A DNA stretch of 64,000 nucleotides from the NCBI GenBank assembly GCA_018831265.1, contig JAHJCO010000002.1:124001-188000 (forward strand), given 5' to 3'. Source of the stretch: Actinomycetota bacterium. Its GTDB lineage: Bacteria; Actinomycetota; Geothermincolia; Fen-727; Anoxymicrobiaceae. A program made the translations under genes and the position numbers. The notes beneath the pieces were generated by a model. The model made no database searches, was not told where the DNA came from, and saw nothing but the letters and a program-made list of their open reading frames with translations. Shown piece by piece: positions 1 through 8,494 of the stretch. Every line of letters starts with the position of its first letter. Position 1 is the first letter of the stretch.

Positions 1-1411
1 CCAGCTCGATGGTGGCCGTGGCCGAATCCACCGTGCACGGGTACTGGCCGTCCAGGGGCGCCGGTCCCCGGTAGGCCGCGCTCGCCTGGACGGTGAAAGT
101 CTCACCCGCCGTCGCGCTGAACGGCTTGTTGACGGTCACCGACCACGGCGCGGCGATCATCGCCCAGCGGTCCGAGTACGGCCAGAGGGTATCCACGAAA
201 AACGACTGCTCGAACTGGACGTCGGGCCCCTCGTAGGGCGGGGTGTACCAGGGGTCGTGCACCGTGAACGTCCCGATGGAGTCGTTGTACCCCTTCACCA
301 CACGGAAGTGGCCGCCGGAGCCGGGCGAGTACGATGTAAGCGCCAGCACCGGGAGGTTCTGGCTGACCAGCTCCTTGAGGTCCGAGTATCGGTAGTCGTA
401 GAGCGGCGAGCCGTTCTCCCAGTACGCCGAGGCCATACCGTAACCGAGCTGGCGGGCGCTGTACCCCTGCAGGGACGGGGTCTGGACCGAGGTGCTCTTG
501 CTGGAGAACTGGGCCGCGCGGCCGAGCTCCGTGTTGTAGCAGCCGTACGAGGGGTGCGCGTTTGCCACGCTCGCGATCTCGGCCTGGTCGATATCCGGGC
601 CGAAGTAATCCATCACCATCTCGAGGGAGGCCGGGCCGCACCAGTAGTCGGTGAGCTGCTGGTGGTATGGGACGTCGGGGATGTCGTAGGCCGCCGGTGC
701 GCCGCCGGTCCTTGGAGTCGCCGAGGCGGACCTGGATACCGGTAGCGAGGGAGCCGCACCGGACACGCCGGGGAACCCCGCGCTCCCACCCGTGTCTCCG
801 GCGGGCGCCGGCAACTGCCTGCTCCTCTCCCACGGCCTGGTCTCCAGGGCGCTGGAAGGCTTGTCCTCGAGGAACACCGGCACGTACATCTCCGCGAACC
901 TGGTACCGGGCAGCTCGAAGAACCAGTAGGCCAGCTTGTCGGGGGCGATGCGCGCCTGTGGCGCGGGGAGCTCGATGTCCGCTCCCCTCTCCCGCAGCCA
1001 GGCCTCTGCCTTCGAGACGGCGCTCCCCGCGCTCACCACGGGGAAGTCCACGTCGTCGTAGCGGCAGTACCAGTGCCACTTTCCGCTGAGGGCGCCTACC
1101 CCGATCAGATAGATCGCGCGGCCGCCGGCATCCAGCACCGGGACCATGTACTCACTGGGGTTCCCCTCGAAGTCGCGAACGAGCAGCGGCGTCCCGGCGA
1201 CGGCCCCGGCGAAGGCCGCGACCGCGCCAGGCTGGCTCGGGTCCTCACGCGTCGCATCTCGCACCCTCTCGATGAGGCGGCCCGCTTCCAAGCGAGCTTC
1301 CTCGGGCGTGACCCCGGCTGGATTCGCAAACGCGAACGTCGACATCGGGATCAGCATGACGAAGACCAGCAGCGCTACGGCGAATACGCCCCTCCGTCCT
1401 GCGACTGACAT
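1..1411 (-). CDS. Secreted C39-like cysteine peptidase family protein, C-terminus beyond window
   Basis: The frame is open from ATG at 1411 to the window edge (470 codons), so the C-terminus is missing. Residues 1-30 form a signal peptide: a basic start, then a hydrophobic stretch ending near AFAN. A papain-like C39 domain follows the proline- and serine-rich linker around residues 205-240. Its expected catalytic residues are visible: Cys258 in CGPASLEMVMDYF, His368 in GGHFRVVKGYND and Asp386 in VHDPW. A beta-rich segment begins after residue 410. The N-terminal third (30-200) contains a PepSY-like or propeptide-like region. The start is supported by AAAGGAGATCAC directly upstream. An in-frame ATG at 1453, supplied by an intergenic repeat, could add 14 residues. 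Role: an extracellular or wall-associated peptidase or bacteriocin-type hydrolase; the substrate is unknown. Confidence 0.8.
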   Translation of the reverse strand, partial: MSVAGRRGVFAVALLVFVMLIPMSTFAFANPAGVTPEEARLEAGRLIERVRDATREDPSQPGAVAAFAGAVAGTPLLVRDFEGNPSEYMVPVLDAGGRAIYLIGVGALSGKWHWYCRYDDVDFPVVSAGSAVSKAEAWLRERGADIELPAPQARIAPDKLAYWFFELPGTRFAEMYVPVFLEDKPSSALETRPWERSRQLPAPAGDTGGSAGFPGVSGAAPSLPVSRSASATPRTGGAPAAYDIPDVPYHQQLTDYWCGPASLEMVMDYFGPDIDQAEIASVANAHPSYGCYNTELGRAAQFSSKSTSVQTPSLQGYSARQLGYGMASAYWENGSPLYDYRYSDLKELVSQNLPVLALTSYSPGSGGHFRVVKGYNDSIGTFTVHDPWYTPPYEGPDVQFEQSFFVDTLWPYSDRWAMIAAPWSVTVNKPFSATAGETFTVQASAAYRGPAPLDGQYPCTVDSATATIEL

Positions 1412-1420
1412 GTGATCTCC

Positions 1421-1635
1421 TTTCGAATGATGAGTGGCGTCGGACGTTTTCATTGCGTTATACCCTTTTCGAAATCAACGTACTCCAACGGTTCAGATGA
1501 TGAGTGGCGTCAGACGTTTTCGTTGCGCAATTACCCGGCTCGTATTGCGTGCTCCAGCGCACCACAAACGTCTGACCCCACGGTTACCCGTCCGACCCCA
1601 CAATTCGTCCATGGGTTGATCGACCACTCCGTTCT
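1421..1635. repeat. Intergenic repeat type D, one and a half copies
   Basis: This block holds two overlapping copies of a repeat also found at 44685-44886 and 46603-46724. Arms GTCAGACGTTTT and AAACGTCTGACCCC are inverted around an inner stretch of about 70 bases. Read on the minus strand it carries AAAAGGGTATAACGCA followed by ATG and codons for KTSDATHHSK, which run in frame into the peptidase gene at 1411. The right end contains CATGGGTTGATCGACCACTC, a tag that recurs at the other copies. Confidence 0.8.
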
Positions 1636-1645
1636 GTTCAACGGG

Positions 1646-2476
1646 TCATCGCCCGCCCCAGGCGAAAAGGCAGGGGAGTGTCCCCCGCACCAGGCCCGCC
1701 GAGGCGGCGCGAGCGAACCATCGGGCCGACTCTATTATCTCTTCGGCTTTCATTACGTTTTTCAACACGTAAAACGCCCCGAGCTCTCCCGGCAGGTCGT
1801 ACAGATACTCCTCGGCCAGCTCTTCCTCGTCGCGGCCGGCGAACGAGAGCGCGTAGTGGACCGTCAGGGACTCGACGCGCGCGAACTCGCTCTCGAGCAT
1901 ATTTCTTATGACGTTTCTGGTGAGGGAGGAGTTACCCCTTGCTTCCCTCAGCGCGTGCTCCATGCTCATGAACCTGCCCGCATCCAGGTCCGTGGCGAAC
2001 GACCAGGTTGTCTCGCCCGGCAGCGGCTCGAACAGGGAGAACCTCCCGCCGGGCGCCAGCACCCTGTTTATCTCGGAGATCGCTGCGTGGAGGTCCGCCG
2101 AGTAGGAGAGCGCGGAACGGCAGATGACCGCGTCGAAGGATCCCGCCTCGAGCGGCAGCGACTCCATGCGGCCGTGGTGCACGGACACGTTCTCGAGGCC
2201 CATCGCCTCGCCTCGGACCCTCAGCGTCTGAAGGCATTCCTCGTCGGCGTCCAGTGCGACTACCACGCCCCCGCGGCCCACCTGCCGGGCGGCCTTGAAG
2301 GTCAGAAGGCCCGTACCGGCCCCCAGGTCCAGGACGCTGTCCCCCCGGTGCAGGAAGGCGTGGTCGGCGACGCGGTCGGCGATTCCCTCCAGGATCGATG
2401 GCCCGCGCTCGGAGGCAGCCGCGCGCTCGACGCGCGCGATCCAGCCGGCCCAGCCGTGCTCAGCCCCGCGGCTCAA
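1646..2476 (-). CDS. Class I SAM-dependent methyltransferase
   Basis: This is a protein of about 276 residues. It shows the class I methyltransferase motif I (VLDLGAGTG, about residues 48-56), an acidic motif II (VVALDADEE) and a motif IV/V region (FDAVICRSALSY, then NRVLAPGGRFSLFEP). It probably methylates a small molecule or lipid. I place the start at TTG 2476, which overlaps the TGA of the upstream flavoprotein gene (TTGA), implying translational coupling; longer open frame upstream lies inside that gene. The pairing suggests it modifies the product of the CrtI-type enzyme, for example a quinone, isoprenoid or sterol-like lipid. The acceptor cannot be told from sequence. Confidence 0.75.
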   Translation of the reverse strand: MSRGAEHGWAGWIARVERAAASERGPSILEGIADRVADHAFLHRGDSVLDLGAGTGLLTFKAARQVGRGGVVVALDADEECLQTLRVRGEAMGLENVSVHHGRMESLPLEAGSFDAVICRSALSYSADLHAAISEINRVLAPGGRFSLFEPLPGETTWSFATDLDAGRFMSMEHALREARGNSSLTRNVIRNMLESEFARVESLTVHYALSFAGRDEEELAEEYLYDLPGELGAFYVLKNVMKAEEIIESARWFARAASAGLVRGTLPCLFAWGGR

Positions 2477-3924
2477 CTCACCAGGCTGGCAACCAGCATC
2501 CCGCTGGCGGTGCCCTGCTCGGTGCCGACCCCGCGGGCCCCGGCGTCGCAGCCGACGGCCCAGAGCCCCTCGACCGGCATCTTCGGGTGCGGCTTGTCGA
2601 CCCCGGTCTGCCCGGGTATCTGGGCGAGGCCGATGCACTCGCCTGTCCCCTTACGGGTGATGCGGTTGGTGTCCTTGTTGGTGATGCGGCTCCGGGCCAC
2701 CACCTTGTCGCGGACATCCGGGAAGAAACCGAAGAACTTCTCTTCCGCGATGTCCAGCATCTTCTGGCTGCGCTCCTCCTGGTCCACCTCGTTGGAGGTC
2801 GGGACGCCCACCAGTATGAGCTGGTGCCCGGGGGGCGCCAGGGTCGGGTCCCAGTCGGTGGGTATGGGGCAGAACAGGAACGGGTCGGCCGGCAGGCCGC
2901 CCGGCTCGTCGCAGTACTCGAATATCCGCTCGGGCTCGACCTGGGGAATGGGGAAGAACGATGGAGCCTTGAGGTCCAGCCCCCGGCCCTTGATGAAGAG
3001 CTTGCTCGCCATCCAGGAGTAGGAGAGCTCGAGACCCTTGACGTAGTCCACGTACTCTCCGGGGAAGTTCTCGGGGCCCGCCATATCAACGGTCTGCTTC
3101 AGCCCGGCGTTGGAGATGACGACCTCGGCGGGGTACTCCACCCCGTCGGACCCCAGCACTCCGGTCACGCGTCCACCGTCCACCAGTATCTTCGTCGCGG
3201 CGACCCCCATGACCAGATTGCCGCCGTCACGCCTGAAGGCCCGCATGAACGAGCGCGGTACTCCGATGGCACCGCCGCGCGGCACTCCGAGGGTCCCGTA
3301 GCGGAATATCTCGGAGAACACGCTGATGAACTCGCCGGCGCTGGACCTGGTCGAGGGCACGACCAGCAGCAGCATGGACAGGCAGTTCATCGCGCGGTGG
3401 ATGATCACGTCATCGGTGAACAGGTGCAGGAACTCCGATGTCGTGACGCGGTCGTACTTCTCGATGAACCAGGGGAGCGCCTTGCGGATGCCGTGCAGCT
3501 CGTGCATCAGCCCGCGGAGCCCGAAGTTGGAGACCGAGCGCTTCAGGGTGTTGAGCGCGTCGAACTCCTGCCTTCCGGTTATGTTCGCCATCACCACCTC
3601 TCTGATGGCGGCGGGGCTGTGCAGCTTCTGGTACAGGTACCAGATGCCCTTCTCGTTGAGCCACATGCTCTCGCTGGGATCCCTGGACAGCCACGGCTGA
3701 GGCACCCCCAGCTCGCGGGCGACCTGCCCGTGCGGCCCGCTGACCCCGGTGGCGAACATGTGGATGCCGGTGTCCACCTTGAAGCCGTTCTCCTCGCGTG
3801 TGGAGCACTTGCCGCCCAGAAACTCGTTCTGCTCCAGCAGGGTCACCTCCAGGCCCCTGCTCTGCAGCAGCGCCGCGCAGGAGCTGCCGCCGGGCCCCGA
3901 CCCTATCACGACGACCCTTTTCAT
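2473..3924 (-). CDS. CrtI/phytoene desaturase-type FAD oxidoreductase
   Basis: The 483-residue protein opens with a Rossmann dinucleotide-binding motif (VVVIGSGPGGSSCAALL), an acidic end of beta-2 (LLEQNEFLGGKCST), and ends with the FAD-closing region (LWAVGCDAGARGVGTEQGT). Length and layout fit the phytoene desaturase / all-trans-retinol saturase-like flavoprotein superfamily. Start ATG 3924 has GGAGG six bases upstream. Its stop overlaps the start of the methyltransferase. Substrate is unknown; related enzymes oxidise or reduce isoprenoid chains, and an IDI-like gene and several homologues elsewhere in the window favour a hydrophobic substrate. Confidence 0.8.
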   Translation of the reverse strand: MKRVVVIGSGPGGSSCAALLQSRGLEVTLLEQNEFLGGKCSTREENGFKVDTGIHMFATGVSGPHGQVARELGVPQPWLSRDPSESMWLNEKGIWYLYQKLHSPAAIREVVMANITGRQEFDALNTLKRSVSNFGLRGLMHELHGIRKALPWFIEKYDRVTTSEFLHLFTDDVIIHRAMNCLSMLLLVVPSTRSSAGEFISVFSEIFRYGTLGVPRGGAIGVPRSFMRAFRRDGGNLVMGVAATKILVDGGRVTGVLGSDGVEYPAEVVISNAGLKQTVDMAGPENFPGEYVDYVKGLELSYSWMASKLFIKGRGLDLKAPSFFPIPQVEPERIFEYCDEPGGLPADPFLFCPIPTDWDPTLAPPGHQLILVGVPTSNEVDQEERSQKMLDIAEEKFFGFFPDVRDKVVARSRITNKDTNRITRKGTGECIGLAQIPGQTGVDKPHPKMPVEGLWAVGCDAGARGVGTEQGTASGMLVASLVS

Positions 3925-3988
3925 CCAGACCTCCGCCAGTCATTGCCGCGCGGACTTACGTCCGCGCTTCTCGTTCTCGACGGCTTGT

Positions 3989-4021
3989 CTTGTGCAAAAG
4001 GGTCAGGCACTTTTGCACAAG
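3989..4021. repeat. Perfect hairpin with GGTCAGGCA loop (repeat type F)
   Basis: Two 12-base arms (CTTGTGCAAAAG and its exact complement) enclose the 9-base sequence GGTCAGGCA. It lies between two minus-strand genes, just downstream of the flavoprotein ending at 4030, so it could attenuate or end that transcript. The loop carries the same GTCAGGC word found in the other repeat types here. Confidence 0.85.
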
Positions 4022-4029
4022 GTGTATTT

Positions 4030-5100
4030 TCAAGCACCCTGCAGGGCTCTCTGGCAATTGTGCCAGCCCGGCATCGCCTCCGCGACCGTCTTCGTGACGA
4101 GCGGATAGTCGAAGACGTGCCTCAGTGCCACCTTCAGCTGCGGCAACAGCAGCGGCAGGGGCACCAGGTTGGTCGCCTTCTTGACCAGGTACGCTCCCGC
4201 GAAGGAGCGGGTCGCGAGCCTGAACTCCTCACACGCCCGCGCCTTGTCGCTCACGGCCATGGCCGCGATCTTCCCGGAGACCAGCGCCCCCAGCATGCCG
4301 AAGAACATGTACGACTCCATGTAGCCCGCTAGCGTCCCCGCCAGTATCTTGTCCCCCGCGAACAGGCGCGGGTTCCTGATTGACGCGGCGGGTACGGGAA
4401 AGGTGAAGTGCTCCCACGCCTTGTACTCGTACCCCTCCGCGATGAACACCGCCTCCTCGAACGCCTTCAGCGTCTGCTTCCCGATCGGCCTGCGCTGGAA
4501 CACGTGGGCGAACAGTATGCCGTTCAGCGAGGTGGTGTACGCGTAGTCGCTGGTGAACCTGTCGTGGTAGATGGTGACGTGGCTGCTCGACTCGTCGGCG
4601 ATAGTCTGCCTGGAGACGAAATGGAAAGAGGTCAGGTACGGGACGCGCGTCGCGTCGAAACCCTCGAAATAAAGCCCGGTGGCGATGATGCTGTCGGGGG
4701 GCAGTTTCGCCACGTCGTCGTTGGACCAGATGGAATGGCCGAACTCGAACTTCACACCCTCGTCGACCGCGATGCCGTACAGAAGGCTGTCCAGCGAGGT
4801 CGAGCGGGGCCCGCGCTCGATGAGCCACGACCGTATCGCCTCCGAGTCGGTCGGGATGACCTCGCCCGAGACGACGGCGCGGCCCTCGAAGTGGTGAAGA
4901 GCAGGGCTTATGTCTATGCCGATGAACGCCTCCAGCGCGGCCGGGTCCACGGGGGTCCCCTCCGGCGACGGGTGGTACAGCGGCGAGCCCCCGACCCTCG
5001 ATTCCCTCTCCAGGACCAGCACGTCCCGACCTTCACGGGCGAGGTTGATGGCCGCCACCAGCCCGGAAAGGCCCGCTCCCACAACGATGTTCTCAGCCAT
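4030..5100 (-). CDS. Short NAD(P)/FAD-binding flavoprotein, paralogue 1 of 3
   Basis: The 356-residue protein has an N-terminal GxGxxG fold (NIVVGAGLSGLVAAINLA) and ERESRVGGSP, and a C-terminal block GDKILAGTLAGYMESYMFFG followed by GALVSGKIAAMA that would close the FAD site. It is clearly homologous to the genes at 10448 and 11554, which share these blocks and the phrase IIATGLYFEGF. No metal or cysteine motif is visible. I prefer ATG 5100 (GGGGTGGCGC upstream) over the in-frame ATG at 5130, which lies in repeat-derived DNA. The family is not one I can assign a reaction to; it resembles amine-oxidase/CrtI relatives lacking a large substrate domain. Confidence 0.75.
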   Translation of the reverse strand: MAENIVVGAGLSGLVAAINLAREGRDVLVLERESRVGGSPLYHPSPEGTPVDPAALEAFIGIDISPALHHFEGRAVVSGEVIPTDSEAIRSWLIERGPRSTSLDSLLYGIAVDEGVKFEFGHSIWSNDDVAKLPPDSIIATGLYFEGFDATRVPYLTSFHFVSRQTIADESSSHVTIYHDRFTSDYAYTTSLNGILFAHVFQRRPIGKQTLKAFEEAVFIAEGYEYKAWEHFTFPVPAASIRNPRLFAGDKILAGTLAGYMESYMFFGMLGALVSGKIAAMAVSDKARACEEFRLATRSFAGAYLVKKATNLVPLPLLLPQLKVALRHVFDYPLVTKTVAEAMPGWHNCQRALQGA

Positions 5101-5103
5101 GCG

Positions 5104-5130
5104 CCACCCCATGGGTTGATCGACGAACAT
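5104..5130. repeat. Partial copy of repeat type D
   Basis: CCATGGGTTGATCGAC, the conserved right end of the type D repeat, sits immediately upstream of the flavoprotein start at 5100. Only this end is present, so it is a decayed or truncated copy. Confidence 0.6.
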
Positions 5131-5307
5131 TGCTGATAGTATAACTGTACTCCTTAGTCAATTGACATTCCTATCTGAAAGAAATAATAATTATCAGCGT
5201 TATGGTCGCTGACGGGGAGGCGGATCCTACCCGCCTTCGCCTAAAGGGACGGACCCCGTTGACGCGGTACCGACCGCAAGCGTTGCATGAGAAAGGAGAC
5301 GCCGCCA
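5131..5307. promoter_or_regulatory. AT-rich divergent promoter region
   Basis: The gap separates the divergent genes at 5100 (minus) and 5308 (plus) and is much richer in A+T than its surroundings. TTGACA at 5162-5167 is followed after 17 bases by the weaker TAATAA at 5185-5190, a plausible plus-strand promoter. TATACT on the minus strand near 5141-5136 is a possible -10 for the other gene. An inverted pair GCTGATA (5132-5138) and TATCAGC (5192-5198) brackets both and could bind a shared regulator. Confidence 0.5.
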
Positions 5308-5724
5308 ATGCCCTACTTCTCTGACATCCAGACCTTCGTCGATTGCCTCGACGAGCTATTCGACAAGCTGTCGGCCGACCCCGTGATCAAGGAGAAGGCA
5401 CTGGCATCGAAGCTGATAGTCCACTTCATCTACAACGACCCGGACGGCGAGGTCTGGATCGACTGCAGCGGGGACGATATGAAGCTCATGTCCGGCCCGC
5501 AGGACCTCTCCGCCGACGCCACGCTTACCATGGCTACGGACACCGCCCACAAGTTCTGGCTCGGCAAGCTCAACCTCATCAAGGCGCTGACCTCCGGCGA
5601 GATAGAGTCCGAGGGCTCGGTGCCCCGCATGCTCAAGCTGCTTCCGGTTATAAAGCCGGCCTTCAAGATCTACCCGGAGATACTCACCGAGAAAGGCCTG
5701 GAGTCAATAATCGACGTCAGCTGA
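5308..5724 (+). CDS. SCP2 sterol-binding domain protein
   Basis: This 138-residue protein is a single SCP2 domain. It shows the family's beta-strand pattern (GEVWIDCSGDDMKLMSG, then ADATLTMATDTAHKFWLGKL) and the amphipathic C-terminal helices (GSVPRMLKLLPVIKPAFKIY). Such proteins bind lipids, acyl-CoAs or sterol-like molecules in the cytoplasm. Start ATG 5308 has AAAGGAG nine bases upstream; an upstream in-frame ATG at 5287 has no such site. It heads a plus-strand cluster of flavin and Fe-S oxidoreductases, so it may deliver a hydrophobic substrate to them. Confidence 0.85.
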   Translation: MPYFSDIQTFVDCLDELFDKLSADPVIKEKALASKLIVHFIYNDPDGEVWIDCSGDDMKLMSGPQDLSADATLTMATDTAHKFWLGKLNLIKALTSGEIESEGSVPRMLKLLPVIKPAFKIYPEILTEKGLESIIDVS

Positions 5725-5814
5725 CGGTCAGGGCAGGAGGGCCGGTCCCGTACATCGGGCGCATCGGGGGCGCGCCGGGACAGGCCCTGAAAGCCACACA
5801 ACCAGGAGGGACTG

Positions 5815-7212
5815 ATGAACGGGAGCGCAGCCAGCGAGCTCAAGAGACTGCTGGGAGAGGGTAACGTCAAGACCGGTTCCCGGGCCCTCTCCTCTTACTT
5901 CAGGGAGCCGGTGTCGGACGGGGGGCTGACGGTGGTGACGCCGGCCGACGAGTGGCAGCTCGCCGACACGGCCCACTTCTGCTACGAGAACGACATCCCC
6001 ATCTTCTCGGTCCGGCGCAGGTACCAGGGCGGCGACCTGGCGGGCAGGAAGGGCGTACTCGTCGACCTGGTCAAGCTCAACCAGATAAAGAAGATAGACA
6101 CACGCAACCTTACCGCGCACGTGTTCGGAGGGGTGACCTTCGACCAGCTTGCCAAGGAGCTCGCCAGGGAGAACCAGCGGGTGCTGTACCCGGTGGCGGG
6201 TACATCCGACTCCGTCCTTCGCTCGTACATCGACCGCGACATCCTCATGGGCTCGGGGGGCTACCGGCACATCCAGTACTCGGTCTTCCACGCGATGCTG
6301 GGGACCGGTGAGAAGTGGGTCTCGGGCTCGCAGCAGATGACCGACGAGGGCCACGCCGACTTCCGCGAGGACCAGGGCCCGCAGTTCTCGCCGTTCTTCG
6401 GGGCCTCCGAGGACATCTTCGGTATCCCCTACTACGGCCTGGTCTACACCTACCCCAACAGGGAGGCCCGCAGCCTGCTCGCTTTCGGCTTCGACGAGCT
6501 GAAGCCGGCCAGGGACCTCGTATACAAGACCAGCCGCGCCGAGTGGTGCTTCGAGGTGTTCGCCGCCAACGACCGCTACCTGTCGGTACTGCTGGCGGGG
6601 GGCGACGCGGGAAAGGTGGCCGGCCTCAAGAAGAAGCTCAACCCCTGGACCGTGGTCATCACCATGGAGCACCACAAGGAGCTGGTCGAGCTCTGGGAGC
6701 GCTACAACAAGGAGGCGGCCAGGGAGCGCGGCGGCAAGCTGCTCAAGGGAACCGTCCCCGAGGGACTCGAGGCCGCGCTGCAGAAGCCCTGGATCGTCCC
6801 GGACCGCGACTTCTTCAAGGGGCGCTGCGACAACGTCTTCGCCTACCAGTACTTCAAGAACGTGCCCTCCACCTTCGCCCTCATCGACGAGAAGGTGAAG
6901 GCGGCGGGTTTCAAGGAGGAGACGGGCAAGATAGTGGTCCCCACCTACTTCGGGGGAGCAGCCTACTGCGAGGCCGACCTCTACTGGGACCCAGCCGACG
7001 AGAAGCAGGCGGCCGCCGCGGAGAAGGCGCGTCTTGGCGCGTTCGAGGCGCTGCTGGACGACAAGGCGTTCGTGGACAAGCCCGTCGGCAAGGTGGCCGA
7101 GATGCTCTACTCGCGCACCGACCCCTCCTACGTGCAGATGATAAAGCTGTTCAAGAAAACCATGGACCCCAAGGGGCTTCTCAACCCCGACCAGCTACTG
7201 GAAGGAGTCTAA
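5815..7212 (+). CDS. FAD-linked oxidase (PCMH-type)
   Basis: The 465-residue protein resembles FAD-linked oxidases of the GlcD/PCMH type: an N-terminal FAD-binding part (GLTVVTPADEWQLADTAHF, VLVDLVKLNQIKKID, FGGVTFDQLAKEL) and the typical C-terminal helix MKLF-like KKTMDPKGLLNPDQLL. CAGGAGGGACTG precedes ATG 5815. Neighbours encode a CCG-type Fe-S protein and a second FAD oxidase, the usual partners for passing electrons from a hydroxy-acid or alcohol to a quinone or another carrier. Specific substrate unknown. Confidence 0.75.
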   Translation: MNGSAASELKRLLGEGNVKTGSRALSSYFREPVSDGGLTVVTPADEWQLADTAHFCYENDIPIFSVRRRYQGGDLAGRKGVLVDLVKLNQIKKIDTRNLTAHVFGGVTFDQLAKELARENQRVLYPVAGTSDSVLRSYIDRDILMGSGGYRHIQYSVFHAMLGTGEKWVSGSQQMTDEGHADFREDQGPQFSPFFGASEDIFGIPYYGLVYTYPNREARSLLAFGFDELKPARDLVYKTSRAEWCFEVFAANDRYLSVLLAGGDAGKVAGLKKKLNPWTVVITMEHHKELVELWERYNKEAARERGGKLLKGTVPEGLEAALQKPWIVPDRDFFKGRCDNVFAYQYFKNVPSTFALIDEKVKAAGFKEETGKIVVPTYFGGAAYCEADLYWDPADEKQAAAAEKARLGAFEALLDDKAFVDKPVGKVAEMLYSRTDPSYVQMIKLFKKTMDPKGLLNPDQLLEGV

Positions 7213-7242
7213 GTGCTCCGTTCCACAAGTACGCTCGCATTC

Positions 7243-7261
7243 GAGGTACGTTACCGTACTC
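7243..7261 (+). other. Short intercistronic hairpin
   Basis: GAGGTACG-TTAC-CGTACTC can fold into a 5-bp stem plus two outer pairs with one bulged G and a 4-base loop. It lies between the two oxidoreductase genes, just before the AAAGGAG of the downstream gene, and could tune its translation or mRNA stability. Confidence 0.35.
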
Positions 7262-7281
7262 ATGGAAAGGAGTACTAAGAA

Positions 7282-8484
7282 ATGAAGCGCAGAATGACGG
7301 CTCCGCGCGAGGTGCTGGCCGAGCTTCGAGAGGACTTCTCGCTTTGCGGCAAGTGCAAGCTCTGCCAGGCGGTGATGGCCCAGCAGTGCGAGGACCCGCG
7401 CTTCTGGAGGAACTGCCCCTCTGGTACGCGTTTCCGCTACGAGGGTTACTACGCGGGCGGCAAGCTGGAGATGGCCCGCTGCCTGGACCTGGCCGAGATC
7501 GAGCCGGACGAGATGATGAAGCACGCGCTGTACGCGTGCATGCTCTGCGGCTCCTGCCAGGACCGCTGCTACCCCGTAAAGCAGCTCCACCCCATGTGGG
7601 TCTTCGAGCTCCTCCGGGAGCAGGCCGTCCAGGACGGCTGGTGGCCGGAAGGGTGGTTCGCCGAGACCTATGACAACCTGGAGAAGACCGACAACGTCTA
7701 CGGCGTGCCCGCGGCCAAGAGGGTCGCCTGGGCGAAGGACCTGAAGCTCGCCGACGCGCTCTCCGAGAAGGTCGAGTACATCCTCTTCGTGGGTGACGAG
7801 TACTCGGCGTTCGGCTCTCTGGCGCCCCGTATGAAGGCGGTGGCCGACGTGCTCGACGCGGGCGGCGTCGACTTCGGGATCCTGGGGGGGAAGGAGGTCT
7901 CCAGCGGAGCGCTGCTGCTGCAGCTCGGTGACCGCGACTACTTCGAGACCTTCGCCCTGGCCAATATAGAGCTCTTCGAGAAGGCCGGGGTCAAGGAGAT
8001 AATCACCGCGGACCCCCACGCCTGCACCGTGTTCAAGGAGGAGTACACCAAGCTGGCCGACATCGAGGCCTACCACGTCTCGCAGATCTTCAACACGCTG
8101 ATCCACAGGGAAGCGCTCAAGCCTTCAAAGCAGGTCAAGATCAAGGCGGTTTACCACGACCCGTGCAGGCTGGGCCGCAGGATGGGCGTGTTCGACGAGC
8201 CGCGCGACGTGCTCGACCACGTCCCCGGCCTGGAGCTGATCGAGTTCGAGCGGGCGCGCAAGAACGCGCTCTGCTGCGGGGGGGGCGGGGGCGCCTACCT
8301 CTGGGAGTCGGAGTACGCCCGCTGGGTCACCGACGAGAGGCTCTTCGAGGCCGAGCACGTTGGAGCCGGGGCGATCGTGACCGCCTGCCCGTTGTGCGTG
8401 AGGCTCTTCGAGGACGCGTTGAAAGCGAAGAAGTCGAAGATGAAGGTTTACGACCTCGCCGAGGTCATAGCGCTGGCGCTTTAG
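7282..8484 (+). CDS. (Fe-S)-binding CCG-domain oxidoreductase, HdrD/GlpC-like
   Basis: The 400-residue protein begins with a ferredoxin-like region: CGKCKLCQ near residue 22 and CMLCGSCQDRCYP near 91. Two CCG-type cysteine regions follow. The second is clear, with DPCRLGRRMGVFDEPRDVL and LCCGGGGGAYLW, as in heterodisulfide reductase HdrD and GlpC/GlcF subunits. These carry electrons between a flavoprotein and a membrane carrier or disulfide. AAAGGAG is eight bases from ATG 7282. It lies between two FAD oxidases and overlaps neither, so the three probably form one complex or one electron chain. Confidence 0.85.
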   Translation: MKRRMTAPREVLAELREDFSLCGKCKLCQAVMAQQCEDPRFWRNCPSGTRFRYEGYYAGGKLEMARCLDLAEIEPDEMMKHALYACMLCGSCQDRCYPVKQLHPMWVFELLREQAVQDGWWPEGWFAETYDNLEKTDNVYGVPAAKRVAWAKDLKLADALSEKVEYILFVGDEYSAFGSLAPRMKAVADVLDAGGVDFGILGGKEVSSGALLLQLGDRDYFETFALANIELFEKAGVKEIITADPHACTVFKEEYTKLADIEAYHVSQIFNTLIHREALKPSKQVKIKAVYHDPCRLGRRMGVFDEPRDVLDHVPGLELIEFERARKNALCCGGGGGAYLWESEYARWVTDERLFEAEHVGAGAIVTACPLCVRLFEDALKAKKSKMKVYDLAEVIALAL

Positions 8485-8494
8485 GAGGCGTTTC

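Noticed and set aside
2398..4332. A 644-codon open frame on the plus strand opposite the CrtI-type and short flavoprotein genes
   Set aside because: No family motifs and an arginine/proline/histidine-skewed composition; it is the antisense shadow of well-supported minus-strand genes in GC-rich DNA.
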